Below, piece after piece: positions 1 through 7,417 of a stretch of 22,526 bases of DNA. The position numbers and the translations under genes were made by a program. Under the pieces are notes generated by a model. That model did not search any database and was not told the origin of the DNA. It worked only from the letters and a program-made list of their open reading frames with translations. Positions within the stretch are counted from its first letter, which is position 1. Every line of letters begins with the position of its first letter. This stretch comes from a virus. Location of the stretch: the IMG/VR virus record IMGVR_UViG_3300044608_001459, positions 1 to 22,526 of that record, one strand, 5' to 3'.

Positions 1-318
1 TTTCTGCATAATAAAGCAGCTGCAGTTGTGCTCTGACATCGTAGCCAAGTGCCTGACTTACGCTTAGAATGGTTTGAATATTGAACCCTGCGATGCTGCC
101 GTTTGGGTAGTAATTAAGTTGCCCGCTACAGATCGTCAGCACTTCCCAGGCTTCAAAACCTTCCTGAGTGATGGCTTCGTTTGTGATGTAAGGGCATAAC
201 TCTCCTGTCAGGTGGCTGGGTTCGCCTCTGCTGCAGGGGAGATTTTCTTCTTGGCATCCTCTGCAATATCCTGACCCGCCGCCGAAGTGCCATTTGCAGC
301 GAGCCTTGAGGAGTTTCC
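1..318 (-). CDS. Tail assembly chaperone, frameshift extension (T-like part of GT), partial
   Basis: This frame is open for 104 codons from the slip site at 313-319 to the window edge and has no ATG in that stretch. A TGA at 343..341 closes the frame 24 nt upstream of the slip site, so it opens only just before the slippery heptamer. It is the -1 frame relative to the 173-aa chaperone. The peptide begins with a Cys-rich stretch (RCKWHF, YCRGC, LPC, LCPY) and continues TQEGFEAWEVLTICSGQLNYY. The second part looks like the short DUF1799-type proteins that sit after the chaperone in siphophages. By analogy with lambda G/GT it should be made only as a fusion with the upstream 138-139 residues, giving a protein of at least 242 aa that loads on the tape measure during tail assembly. 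The remainder lies beyond the window. Confidence 0.7.
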
Positions 319-729
319 CTCGACTTCCAGCAGCGATATCTCAGCGGAATATTGTTTCCAGAAGTCCTGCGCTACAAACCAGATGGTCATCAGTTCTCTG
401 ATAGTTTGGTCATTGACAGGAGCGACTGCATCACCCGTTTTATCCATCACACCTTCCCAAGCGATAATGGCACCACGGGCAAGCGAACTGACCAGCAGAG
501 CCTCGGTCAAACCAATACGGGTGTGTTCATCATCCACATCAGGGATGTCGGAAACATCTGCGCCAATTTCAGATCGTGATTTGATCTCCTGCCGCCAGTC
601 GCTGATCTGCTTAATGACCGCAGCCTGCGCCGCGCTCATAATTGCGCTCGAAAGCGGACGGACTTTGAGCCTGACACCAGAGGGTAAATCCATCCAGTAG
701 GCTTCTTTCTTTAGATTCAATCTAAGCAT
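208..729 (-). CDS. Tail assembly chaperone (G-like), 173 aa
   Basis: This gene starts 9 nt after the tail tube gene with a strong AAGGAGG ribosome site just ahead of the ATG. Its position immediately after the tail tube is that of lambda gene G and the HK97 chaperone. The N-terminus (LNLKKEAYWMDLPSGVRLKVRPLS) is beta-rich and resembles the start of many siphophage chaperones; the middle is helical and the C-terminus is low complexity (KKKISPAAEANPAT). Residue 138-139 (Gly-Asn) is encoded by the GGA-AAC of a slippery heptamer, and 35 codons lie after it in frame 0, so the normal product terminates at 208 while a minority should shift to the -1 frame. I do not recognise a specific named family; the role rests on context plus the frameshift signal. 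Confidence 0.75.
   Translation of the reverse strand: MLRLNLKKEAYWMDLPSGVRLKVRPLSSAIMSAAQAAVIKQISDWRQEIKSRSEIGADVSDIPDVDDEHTRIGLTEALLVSSLARGAIIAWEGVMDKTGDAVAPVNDQTIRELMTIWFVAQDFWKQYSAEISLLEVEGNSSRLAANGTSAAGQDIAEDAKKKISPAAEANPAT
273..319 (-). promoter_or_regulatory. Programmed -1 frameshift signal (slippery site plus stem)
   Basis: Read on the minus strand, the heptamer G GGA AAC (319..313) is in the correct register for simultaneous slippage to GGG AAA. It differs from the lambda G/GT site GGGAAAG only in the last base. A 7-nt spacer (312..306) follows. Then GGCTCGCTGC (305..296) can pair with GCGGCGGGTC (282..273) over 10 bp, including three G-U pairs, around a 13-nt loop. The -1 frame is open from here to the window edge and closed 24 nt upstream. 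Sequence, register, spacing and stem all agree with known -1 frameshift signals. Confidence 0.75.
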
Positions 730-738
730 AAAACCTCC

Positions 739-2013
739 TTATGGGTAGCTGGTGACATCGTTTTTCAGAACAACAGTGGCGGATTTGCTGAGTGCATCGT
801 CGTACACGCCTTGCCAGTTGAAGCTCGCCTGCACGCCACCTGGCCCCGAAACGGGGATGCGCGGCCGTGGCAAATACACTTCGTGGAATGTCCATGTGAG
901 TGAGAAGTTATTGCCATCCAGCCCCGCGAGTTTGTAGGCGAGCTCCAGTTCGATCGCGTTGTTGTTGATTGCATCATCCACCAGCGTGGTGTCCGCAAAG
1001 CGCACATCGATGCTGCCGTTTATATTAATGATGGTGGGATCGACCGCCTCGATCAGTCCGTCATTACGGATGGTCTGTACGGCTTGCATCCCATTGGAAT
1101 AGGTAAACTGCGCCCCAGTAATGTTGGCCAGCGATATGCCGTTACGCTTGATCGAGCCGTTGAACTGGCTGAAAGGCTTATAGAAACGGCTGGTGGGTGC
1201 GCTACCTTGCGTGCTGGTGAATCGTGTTTCACCCTGGGCGATGATATTCAGCGTGGCATTGGCAGATCCAGAACGCTGGAAATTCAGTGCCATGCTATTG
1301 AGCATGCAGCCTGTATGCACGAAATAAGCTGGCACATTCACATGCCCGATTTCCGCCGCAAAAGATGGAAGGCTGGCTGCACCGCTGATGAATGTGTGGT
1401 TGTAGCCACCGCCTGAGAGCGTTGCACCGCTTGCCACACCATTCGCATTGCCAGAAGCAATCGTGAATGCGTTACCTACTGCGCCTAGCGTGTCATGGGT
1501 AAAGCCAAGCTTTGTGCCCCCCACATTCGCATAAGTCACAGGGGTAATGCTGGCGTTGACCGAGGCATTAAGGTCAGTTGCCAGCTGCGTGAGCGTGGCA
1601 TTCAGGTTCGCGCCAATATTGGTTTGCGTGCCCGTCGCACCAGAGGCAACAAACGTCCACACCACGCCGTTAATCGTAATGGTATGGCCTGAGCTGGGGT
1701 TGGCGGCAAAGGTGATGTCACCCGTTGCGGCGACAGCCACAGAAGTTGGATTGCCGAGAAGGAATTGCAGCCAGCGGCCAAAGTCACGGCCTTCCACTGG
1801 CACCACCAGATTGCCTTCATCGTTAATCACATCACGGAACGGTGCGCGGGCTTCGCGTCCTTGCCCCAGCAGATCGGATGAAAGCAGATTTTGTTCTGCG
1901 CTTAAGTCAGAGGACACAAACGCGAATTTTTCCCAGTTACCTGACGGCTTTGTGCCGTAGGTTGCTTCTTTCAAGGCAAGCAGGGTCGCTGCCGAGCCAT
2001 AGGATCGAGCCAT
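739..2013 (-). CDS. Phage tail tube (major tail) protein, 424 aa, with inserted domain
   Basis: The start is supported by a GGAGAATTTT-ATG ribosome site. The N-terminus (MARSYGSAATLLALKEATYGTKP, SDLLGQGREARAPFRD) and C-terminus (LAYKLAGLDGNNFSLTWTFHEVYLPRPRIPVSGPGGVQASFNWQG) fit the large tail-tube proteins of lambda-like phages of Alphaproteobacteria. Residues about 97-205 form a Thr/Ala/Asn/Gly-rich block with a repeated beta-strand pattern (HTITINGVVWTFVASGATGTQTNIG). Such blocks are common as surface-exposed decoration domains inserted in phage structural proteins, and this would explain the length above typical tube proteins. The gene lies between a tail-terminator-like gene and the chaperone, the standard order. 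The protein would polymerise into the hollow tube of the non-contractile tail. Confidence 0.8.
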   Translation of the reverse strand: MARSYGSAATLLALKEATYGTKPSGNWEKFAFVSSDLSAEQNLLSSDLLGQGREARAPFRDVINDEGNLVVPVEGRDFGRWLQFLLGNPTSVAVAATGDITFAANPSSGHTITINGVVWTFVASGATGTQTNIGANLNATLTQLATDLNASVNASITPVTYANVGGTKLGFTHDTLGAVGNAFTIASGNANGVASGATLSGGGYNHTFISGAASLPSFAAEIGHVNVPAYFVHTGCMLNSMALNFQRSGSANATLNIIAQGETRFTSTQGSAPTSRFYKPFSQFNGSIKRNGISLANITGAQFTYSNGMQAVQTIRNDGLIEAVDPTIININGSIDVRFADTTLVDDAINNNAIELELAYKLAGLDGNNFSLTWTFHEVYLPRPRIPVSGPGGVQASFNWQGVYDDALSKSATVVLKNDVTSYP

Positions 2014-2034
2014 AAAATTCTCCAGTTAGAGTGG

Positions 2035-2472
2035 TTAATTGAGTGGATCAGAGGTGAAGAAGCGCACCATAATCAGCACCGTGGCGGTGCGAACGCTAGC
2101 CGCTCCTTCAATGGGTTCTTCCTGAAATTCTGGAGATCGCGCTTCGATCCACTCGGCTAACCCGTCAAGCGTGCGATTGGCATTGATAACGCTGCTAATG
2201 CCTACCAGCAGTGCGTCGATGGTGGTGTTTCTGATCGTAGGATCTGGGTTTTGCACCATGATTTCTGCGGTTACCAGATGTTCGTAAATGTACGTCAGTG
2301 GCGAGAGCAGCACTTCAGGTTCTTCGCCACTGCCATCCCGCAAGATGACGATGCCGCCAGAGGGGATTTTCTGTGGCTTATCAAGGTTGCGGTAAACCTT
2401 GAGGGAAGCCGTTTCCAGCGTTTTTAGATTGACCGCCAGCCGATCCAGAACCTGTTCACGTTTACTCGTCAT
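2035..2472 (-). CDS. Tail terminator-like minor tail protein, 145 aa
   Basis: A 145-aa protein (MTSKREQVLDRLAVNLKTLE ... PDPTIRNTTIDALLVGISSVINANRTL ... SVRTATVLIMVRFFTSDPLN). The N-terminal helix followed by an alternating strand pattern, the 'E..V...D' surroundings and the place just before the tail tube match the lambda gpU / tail-terminator group, which caps the tube and joins it to the head connector. Its start overlaps the last 11 bases of the DUF6441-like gene, indicating translational coupling. Related phage proteins have been database-labelled 'acyl-CoA transferase', for which I see no support here. The assignment is by context and overall pattern, not by a diagnostic motif. Confidence 0.6.
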   Translation of the reverse strand: MTSKREQVLDRLAVNLKTLETASLKVYRNLDKPQKIPSGGIVILRDGSGEEPEVLLSPLTYIYEHLVTAEIMVQNPDPTIRNTTIDALLVGISSVINANRTLDGLAEWIEARSPEFQEEPIEGAASVRTATVLIMVRFFTSDPLN

Positions 2473-3121
2473 TGCCTTTTTCCTGCGGCCAGTGTTTCAA
2501 AATAGTTTGTGGCAGCTGTGGCTCCCAACGGTTAATGACCGATTGATAGTCCAACCGCTTCTTGAGTTGCGCTTGCGGCACGAGGAAGAACATCACCACC
2601 GTGGTAAGCCCTAGACCTGATTTCAAGGCGGAATCGCTGGCCTTGCGAAAACCGCCACGCTTACCTGTGCCAGCCCTGAGATTGTCCACCACCAGCAGCG
2701 ATATTTTCCCTGGTCGATAAACAAAGCGTAGCCGGCCGAGCGAATGTTCAGGAAAATTCGACGGATTAATCCGCTTCCCACCCACACCACGCTTCGGCGC
2801 AGCCTCAGTAGGAATTGCCAGAAAGAACCCGTCTTTGCCTTTGATAAGTGCACCATCATTGAAGGCGCGAATGATTTTCGGTGCTTTAGAAAAGACCCAA
2901 CCAGCTGCATCGATGGATTTCTTGCCTTTGGGGTAGAGCTTGGCTTGCCAGCTTTTGGCTAACCTTGCGCCAAGACCAGAGCCAGCTACCTGTTGCCTGA
3001 GAGCATTCTTGATCCGATCGGTAATCTCAGCCACGCCAGCAGTCACGGCGGATTCAGCCGCTGCTTTCTGCTGCTCCATGAATTTATGAAGGTTGCCTTT
3101 GATTGCTACTTCAAGACGCAT
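2462..3121 (-). CDS. DUF6441-like phage structural protein, 219 aa
   Basis: The frame extends upstream to 3364, but the start chosen is MRLEVAIKGNLHKFMEQQKA at 3121. This matches the family's usual beginning and overlaps the stop of the preceding gene by 11 bases. The body shows the family pattern: a helical N-terminus with 'AVTAGVAEITDRIKNALRQQV', then SGLGARLAKSWQAKLYP, WVFSKAPKIIRAFNDGA, FFLAIPTEAAPKRG, RLRFVYRPGKISLLVVDN. These resemble DUF6441 proteins encoded between the head-tail joiner and tail terminator in alphaproteobacterial siphophages, where a neck or minor tail role (gpZ/HK97 gp10-like) is plausible but inferred. It is basic overall. Residues encoded upstream of 3121 overlap the joiner gene and do not resemble the family. 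Confidence 0.7.
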   Translation of the reverse strand: MRLEVAIKGNLHKFMEQQKAAAESAVTAGVAEITDRIKNALRQQVAGSGLGARLAKSWQAKLYPKGKKSIDAAGWVFSKAPKIIRAFNDGALIKGKDGFFLAIPTEAAPKRGVGGKRINPSNFPEHSLGRLRFVYRPGKISLLVVDNLRAGTGKRGGFRKASDSALKSGLGLTTVVMFFLVPQAQLKKRLDYQSVINRWEPQLPQTILKHWPQEKGNDE

Positions 3122-3422
3122 AACAATCCACCTGCCAGTAAAGCCGCTCGCTATCGCGCCGGGGCTCACCCTGCACGGTGTAAGCCGCAGAATTGATGAT
3201 GAACTGATCACCTTGACTGACAGTCGGGCAGTCGGCCACTGGCACCTCAAGCACAAGGCTTGGGGTTTCGATGATTGACTGCCCGATGTTCTGGTAAACG
3301 TCAGGAGCGCGTGTAATGACACGCACGACCTTTGAAACACCAATCTGCGGAATGAACGTGGCATTCACCGCTAAATTCTGGTCATTGAATAATGTCTGAA
3401 TTGCTGACGAGAATACGGTCAT
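3111..3422 (-). CDS. Head-tail joining / connector protein, 103 aa
   Basis: The start chosen is MTVFSSAIQTLFNDQNLAVN at 3422; the open frame runs to 3479, but the upstream residues (MKWLRHSLFRKNQSQ) look non-native. The ribosome site is weak (GCGGAAAC). The protein has a short N-terminal helix, then alternating strands (ATFIP, VVRVITRAPD, SLVLEVPVADCPTVSQGDQFII, AYTVQGEPRRDSERLYWQVDC). This is the architecture of the gpFII / HK97 gp7-like joiners that sit after the capsid genes. The ending 'D..RL.W.VDC' fits that group. It lies between the DUF2190 protein and the DUF6441-like protein, where such a joiner is expected. Family assignment is moderate; the neighbourhood is strong. Confidence 0.6.
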   Translation of the reverse strand: MTVFSSAIQTLFNDQNLAVNATFIPQIGVSKVVRVITRAPDVYQNIGQSIIETPSLVLEVPVADCPTVSQGDQFIINSAAYTVQGEPRRDSERLYWQVDCYAS

Positions 3423-3482
3423 TGATTGTTTCCGCTGAGATTGATTCTTTCGAAACAGGCTATGCCTGAGCCATTTCACTCA

Positions 3483-3818
3483 CTAGCTAACAAAAGCCGC
3501 ATTGAGGCGCACGTTCCCTACCGTGTCACCAGCAAGCGCAGCTGCCTGCGCCACACCGATCAGCTTGTTTGTGCCAACCGTGGTGGTGCAGTTGCGGGCG
3601 GCGTTGTCCCAGTAAATCAGTGCACCGACTGTCCATGCCGCACCTGTGGCTTTGGTAATCGTAAACACGCCTTCCAGCACAGCTTCCACATCAGTGCTGA
3701 TGGCAGCATCACTCGATGCAACGCCAAAGATTGAACCCACAAGTAGTCCTTGACCAGAAGTCAGGGCATAAGGGGCTGTGAGGGTAAGGGTTTTACCCTC
3801 CATAACGAAGGTCTTCAT
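3483..3818 (-). CDS. DUF2190-family capsid-associated protein, 111 aa
   Basis: The sequence (MKTFVMEGKTLTLTAPYALTSGQ, GLLVGSIFGVASSDAA, VEAVLEGVFTITKATGAAWTVGALIYWDNAARNCTT, IGVAQAAALAGDTVGNVRLNA) has the conserved DUF2190 pattern: early Gly-x-G turn, 'VEG.F...K' strand and 'G...YWD' followed by 'IG.A..AA..GD..G.VRL'. Members are small beta-rich proteins encoded next to the major capsid gene in lambda/HK97-like phages and are thought to decorate or stabilise the head. An AAAGGA ribosome site precedes the ATG by about 9 nt. The gene is separated from the capsid gene by a strong terminator-like hairpin, so it may be expressed at a lower or separately controlled level than the capsid. Confidence 0.8.
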   Translation of the reverse strand: MKTFVMEGKTLTLTAPYALTSGQGLLVGSIFGVASSDAAISTDVEAVLEGVFTITKATGAAWTVGALIYWDNAARNCTTTVGTNKLIGVAQAAALAGDTVGNVRLNAAFVS

Positions 3819-3842
3819 AGGTTAATCCTTTAATTTAGATAC

Positions 3843-3866
3843 AAAAAAAAGCGGCCTGAAGCCGCG
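3843..3866 (-). terminator. Rho-independent terminator after the capsid gene
   Basis: On the minus strand GCGGC-TTCAG-GCCGC is followed directly by eight T residues (3850..3843). This GC-rich 5-bp stem (extendable by a U-G pair) with a long U tract is a textbook intrinsic terminator. It begins about 28 nt after the stop codon of the protease-capsid gene and ends before the DUF2190 gene, so it lies inside the structural operon. It probably reduces, rather than stops, transcription into the tail genes. Confidence 0.8.
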
Positions 3867-3893
3867 GGGATGGTTAGTTGACTTGCGTCAGGA

Positions 3894-5924
3894 TTATGCG
3901 CCTGGGTTTCTCCAGAAACCTCGCCAGTCCATCGCTTTGGCGGCGAAATTAAGGCGTGCTTTCAGTTCCACACCATCGACATCAAAGCCGACACGACTTT
4001 CGAGATACACGCCTTCCTGGCCTTCAAGATAAGCATACTCAATCGTATCGATCTGGGCAGGGTCAGCGGCAAGATACCAGGAAATGAGCGATGCAGCGTC
4101 AAGACGAGGCTCGGCAATAACCTGAAGGTTGTTCGCAAACGGATTGAAATCAGATGCTTTTGCATAGACGATATTCGTCTGCGTCACATACTGCTGGGCA
4201 ACTGTTTCAATCGAAGCTGGAACAAGCAGGTATTTAGGCTGCACGTTAATGAATCGTCCGTTCAATCCTTTTTGCTTACGCATAGCGGCGCGACCATCAC
4301 CCAGAGGAGTGATGCCAATCGCAGCACCAGCGCCAGCAAGGTTTGCGTGCGTTGCATGGAACAATGCCAGACCATCACCCATCGTCGGGTTGCTGGTGAT
4401 GATGCCCCATACCGTATCGCTCTCAAGGTCAGCCGCCGCACGGCCAAACATCTCAGGCAAGCGCGTGAATGCACCCAGATCATCATTGATGATGGTCTGA
4501 CGGGTAACCGCCAAAACTTTACCATAAGTTGCCAGCGCATATTGTTCACGCGCTTCACCTACAGTGCCGCGCTTGAATTCACCAGCCTCATTGACCTTAT
4601 CCAGCGAAGGCGCATCACCCAACTGTGTGCGGGCAATGGTTTTGAAGTCAGGGTTGGTGGTCTGACGGCAGAACCCTTTGAAGGTCTGTGGAGCAGCTTC
4701 GTAAGCGGCACGCAACGTTTTGTTTGCCACGTTTGCGAGAATGAACGGAAAATCGCTGTTGGAGTGCAAGCCACCGCGGGTTTCCAGTCCCAACATCATG
4801 CCCGCCACTTCCGATTTGGAAAGACCGCGAGAGCGGATTCCATGGCGTTCGAGCAGGTCACGACCCATTTCCATCAAGGACATGCCACGATACTCGCGTG
4901 CGCCATCATCAAGCTTGTATCTTTGCGGATCATGACGGTAGAGCAACGCGTTTTCCACCATAGCACGCGCAGAGTCCATCTCGTCACGCAGGATGGAAAT
5001 CTGCGGACGGATTTCACCATGCTCTGTGCTTTTGCGTGCCAATTCATCCAGCACCAGCTTGCGAGCTTGAGGAATGGCAGTGCCGTCACTTACTAATTTC
5101 TGGGCAAATGTGTCGGGCAGCATGGCCGCGCGGGTGATCTTGGTGATCTCCGCAGTGCGCTGGCGTTCCAAGCGAGCACCTTCGGCACGCGCTTCGTCGG
5201 TAGAAGCAGGTGTTTCGGTTTCAGGGTTGGAAGGCGTTGCCGCAGGGGTGTTTTCTGCAGGCTGAGTTGCAGGATCTTCTTGTTCCTGTGGTTTGTTATC
5301 AAGGTCAGTCATAAGTCTTAACTCCTTTAAAGGTTGAGGATTAATGACCTCACACGGGAATGTGTGAGGGGCGGAACGAATGCCAGCGCCAGCATCCGCG
5401 CCGATGGGAACCAACGAAATTTCGTATGGCTCCCAATCGACAGCGCGGTAAAGCGGCACCGCGCCATCACTGCGAATGACCTCGTATCGGTGGACACGAT
5501 AGCCGACGCTGACATTCCGGATGATTCCATCCCGAATTTTGCGAATGACAGATTCATTCTCTGCGCCCCCGTCGATCTTCAAGCTGGCGTAGCCAAGCCC
5601 GTTCTCGGTGCGTGCGCTACCACCAACGACCACGCCCTTGATATTCTCAATGGCAAAGTCGCTGTGGGTGTCGAGCACTGGGGCAGAACCAGAATTCAAC
5701 CTGCCGAGCCGAACGGCAGATGGATCAACCATCAGTTCTTCATCATAGGTTTCGTCTGCCATAAAATTGTATCGACGCACGATTGCGCCTGTGGTGAACA
5801 CCACATTGAACACTCGTTCCTCGTTGTCCGATTGCTGGTTTTCAAAACTTGCCAGTCGGGTTTGTAGAGGCAGAGTTGTTCGAATAACCGCAGGGTTATC
5901 CCTGGGAATTGTTGCCGTTGTCAT
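3894..5924 (-). CDS. Prohead protease / major capsid protein fusion, 676 aa
   Basis: The start is MTTATIPRDN at 5924, preceded by AGGAGCG at good spacing; the frame runs to 5993 without a better site. The start overlaps the portal gene by 29 bases. Residues about 20-190 form a U35-type prohead protease: the catalytic His is expected at H87 (VLDTHSDF) and the Ser at S139 (IIRNVSVGYRVHRYE). A Pro/Glu/Thr-rich linker (about 205-265) and a charged coiled segment follow, acting as a scaffold-like delta region. The capsid part starts at about residue 350 and ends VGFDVDGVELKARLNFAAKAMDWRGFWRNPG. Such single-chain protease-capsid fusions are known in siphophages of Alphaproteobacteria. Self-cleavage must release the shell subunit. 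An internal start at residue 205 has its own strong ribosome site. Confidence 0.85.
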   Translation of the reverse strand: MTTATIPRDNPAVIRTTLPLQTRLASFENQQSDNEERVFNVVFTTGAIVRRYNFMADETYDEELMVDPSAVRLGRLNSGSAPVLDTHSDFAIENIKGVVVGGSARTENGLGYASLKIDGGAENESVIRKIRDGIIRNVSVGYRVHRYEVIRSDGAVPLYRAVDWEPYEISLVPIGADAGAGIRSAPHTFPCEVINPQPLKELRLMTDLDNKPQEQEDPATQPAENTPAATPSNPETETPASTDEARAEGARLERQRTAEITKITRAAMLPDTFAQKLVSDGTAIPQARKLVLDELARKSTEHGEIRPQISILRDEMDSARAMVENALLYRHDPQRYKLDDGAREYRGMSLMEMGRDLLERHGIRSRGLSKSEVAGMMLGLETRGGLHSNSDFPFILANVANKTLRAAYEAAPQTFKGFCRQTTNPDFKTIARTQLGDAPSLDKVNEAGEFKRGTVGEAREQYALATYGKVLAVTRQTIINDDLGAFTRLPEMFGRAAADLESDTVWGIITSNPTMGDGLALFHATHANLAGAGAAIGITPLGDGRAAMRKQKGLNGRFINVQPKYLLVPASIETVAQQYVTQTNIVYAKASDFNPFANNLQVIAEPRLDAASLISWYLAADPAQIDTIEYAYLEGQEGVYLESRVGFDVDGVELKARLNFAAKAMDWRGFWRNPGA
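5310..5328 (-). promoter_or_regulatory. Internal ribosome site and in-frame ATG in the protease-capsid gene
   Basis: AAAGGAG (5328..5322) lies 9 nt before an in-frame ATG (5312..5310, residue 205, MTDLDNKPQEQ). The ATG falls exactly at the junction between the protease and the acidic linker. Initiation here would give a 472-aa scaffold-capsid protein without the protease, analogous to lambda Nu3 made within gene C. The match to the anti-Shine-Dalgarno is at least as good as that of the gene's main start. Confidence 0.6.
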
Positions 5925-7416
5925 AGATTTGCGCTCCTGAAGATTCGGTTTGCACCATGCCGCTCTTGGCGGTTTTGCGTGGATCGGAATCAAGGATCAC
6001 ACCCAAAGCATCGAGTTGATTGTTGGTTGCGGCGATCTCCTGAATCTGCTGATCTGGGTCATAACCCTGACGCGCTATGGCTTCTTTCTGTGTCAATGTT
6101 CCATTACGCATCATAAGCGTATCGGCCTGCGCGTCTTTGAGCGGATCGACCATCTCAAATTTCGGCGGTGTCCAGCTGACGGCATAATCCGCCTTGTTGA
6201 TGACACCAGCGATCAGCGCACGATCAATGAATCGACGCCATATCGGATCACAGATTTTCGGTATAAACACATGGCCGCGCAACATTTCTACCAATCGGCG
6301 GAACTCGAGCAGTCCTGCGCGTAGGCTGCTGTAATTGACCTGGCTTAAATCGCCTGTCAGCTGCTCATAGGTAATGCCAAGCCCTGCAGCAATCGCATGC
6401 AGTTGCACGCGCTCATAGGACTCATAATTCCCATCGCTGCTGGGATTGCCAAAGCGTACATCCTCACCAGGCTGCAGATATTCAATCATGCCTGGGCGGA
6501 ATTCCTCGACTTTCTGGGGCTCGCCCCCAGCCGTATTACCTTTGCGTGATACATTCCCGACAATGGGGCCGTCTGCGCCGTTGTTCTGCACCACGAAGGC
6601 GGCAAAACAGGCTTCAATCTTCTTGCGCCAGAGTTCGGCATCGTCATAGCCATCCAGATCGCGCATACGCACGATCGACGGTGCAAACGCCGTCACACCA
6701 CGATATTGCCCAGGGCGAAGCTTGCGGAACACATGCAGTATCTGGTCGGCTGGCACGCGCACGCTTTGGAAGTTGGTTTTGCCAACAATCGCTTCGCCTG
6801 GATGCTGCGGCCACATCCAGTAGGCAACCCGTCGATTCTGGCTATCAAACTCAATACCTTGGCGAATGACGTTGCCGTTTTCACCCTTGGTGGTTTTCGC
6901 AGTATCCAGAAAATCAGCTTCCAGAACCTGTAGCTGGAGCGGCACGCGCATGGTGTTGCTGAAGCCAATATCGCGGAAGCGGATAAAACATTCACCGCTT
7001 TCAAACATGGATCGCGCCGCCAGTGCCTGTAGCCCAAAGAAATTCAGATCGCCATCCGCATCACAGAACTGGCACCACTCGCGCCATGCCTCCATGATTT
7101 TTTCATTCAGCTTGTCGTTCTTGGTGCGTGCCTGCGCGGTGATGCCTTCACCAATCGCATTGCAGACAAAGACTTCGATTGCCTTGTTGCCATAGCAGTT
7201 ATTGCGAACCAGATCACGGGAACGCTCACGCAGGCGGTGGCCGCCGCTGGAGATTTCCGAATTGGCAGAATTGCCAGTGGTAATCCAGTCATCAATCCTG
7301 CGTCCAGCCTTTGCACCTTCATAGCCACGCGCCATCATATCCATGGCGATGCGGGCTTGTTTGCGCTTGAAGGCTGCTTGCGGCGAAAACATACCGATGA
7401 TGTCGTCAATCCACAT
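5896..7416 (-). CDS. Phage portal protein, lambda B family, 506 aa
   Basis: Full-length portal of the lambda type: ARGYEGAKAGRRIDDWITTGNSANSEI near the start, then RERSRDLVRNNCYGNKAIEVFVCNAIGEGI (the conserved 'LR.R.R.L..N.......' region), WCDADGDLNF-type segment around residue 120, SMFESGECFIRFRD, LQVLEADFLD, GIEFDSQNRRVAYWM, VPADQILHVFRKLRPGQYRGVTAF, and ITYEQLTGDLSQVNYSSLRAGLLEFRR. These match the family motifs in order. It forms the dodecameric ring at the head vertex through which DNA passes. It starts 1 nt after the gpW-like gene stop and its end overlaps the protease-capsid gene. The C-terminus (SSGAQIYDNGNNSQG) is low complexity, as usual. Confidence 0.9.
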   Translation of the reverse strand: MWIDDIIGMFSPQAAFKRKQARIAMDMMARGYEGAKAGRRIDDWITTGNSANSEISSGGHRLRERSRDLVRNNCYGNKAIEVFVCNAIGEGITAQARTKNDKLNEKIMEAWREWCQFCDADGDLNFFGLQALAARSMFESGECFIRFRDIGFSNTMRVPLQLQVLEADFLDTAKTTKGENGNVIRQGIEFDSQNRRVAYWMWPQHPGEAIVGKTNFQSVRVPADQILHVFRKLRPGQYRGVTAFAPSIVRMRDLDGYDDAELWRKKIEACFAAFVVQNNGADGPIVGNVSRKGNTAGGEPQKVEEFRPGMIEYLQPGEDVRFGNPSSDGNYESYERVQLHAIAAGLGITYEQLTGDLSQVNYSSLRAGLLEFRRLVEMLRGHVFIPKICDPIWRRFIDRALIAGVINKADYAVSWTPPKFEMVDPLKDAQADTLMMRNGTLTQKEAIARQGYDPDQQIQEIAATNNQLDALGVILDSDPRKTAKSGMVQTESSGAQIYDNGNNSQG

Positions 7417-7417
7417 A

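Noticed and set aside
2462-3364. 300-aa version of the DUF6441-like protein starting at 3364
   Set aside because: The first 81 codons overlap the joiner gene and look unlike the family; the family-type start MRLEV at 3121 is preferred.
4272-5096. Rightward open frame of 274 codons antisense to the protease-capsid gene
   Set aside because: Same reason: a shadow of the capsid coding strand, with no family resemblance.
5334-5867. Rightward open frame of 177 codons antisense to the protease domain
   Set aside because: It mirrors the protease region containing the His and Ser motifs and shows no independent evidence of coding.
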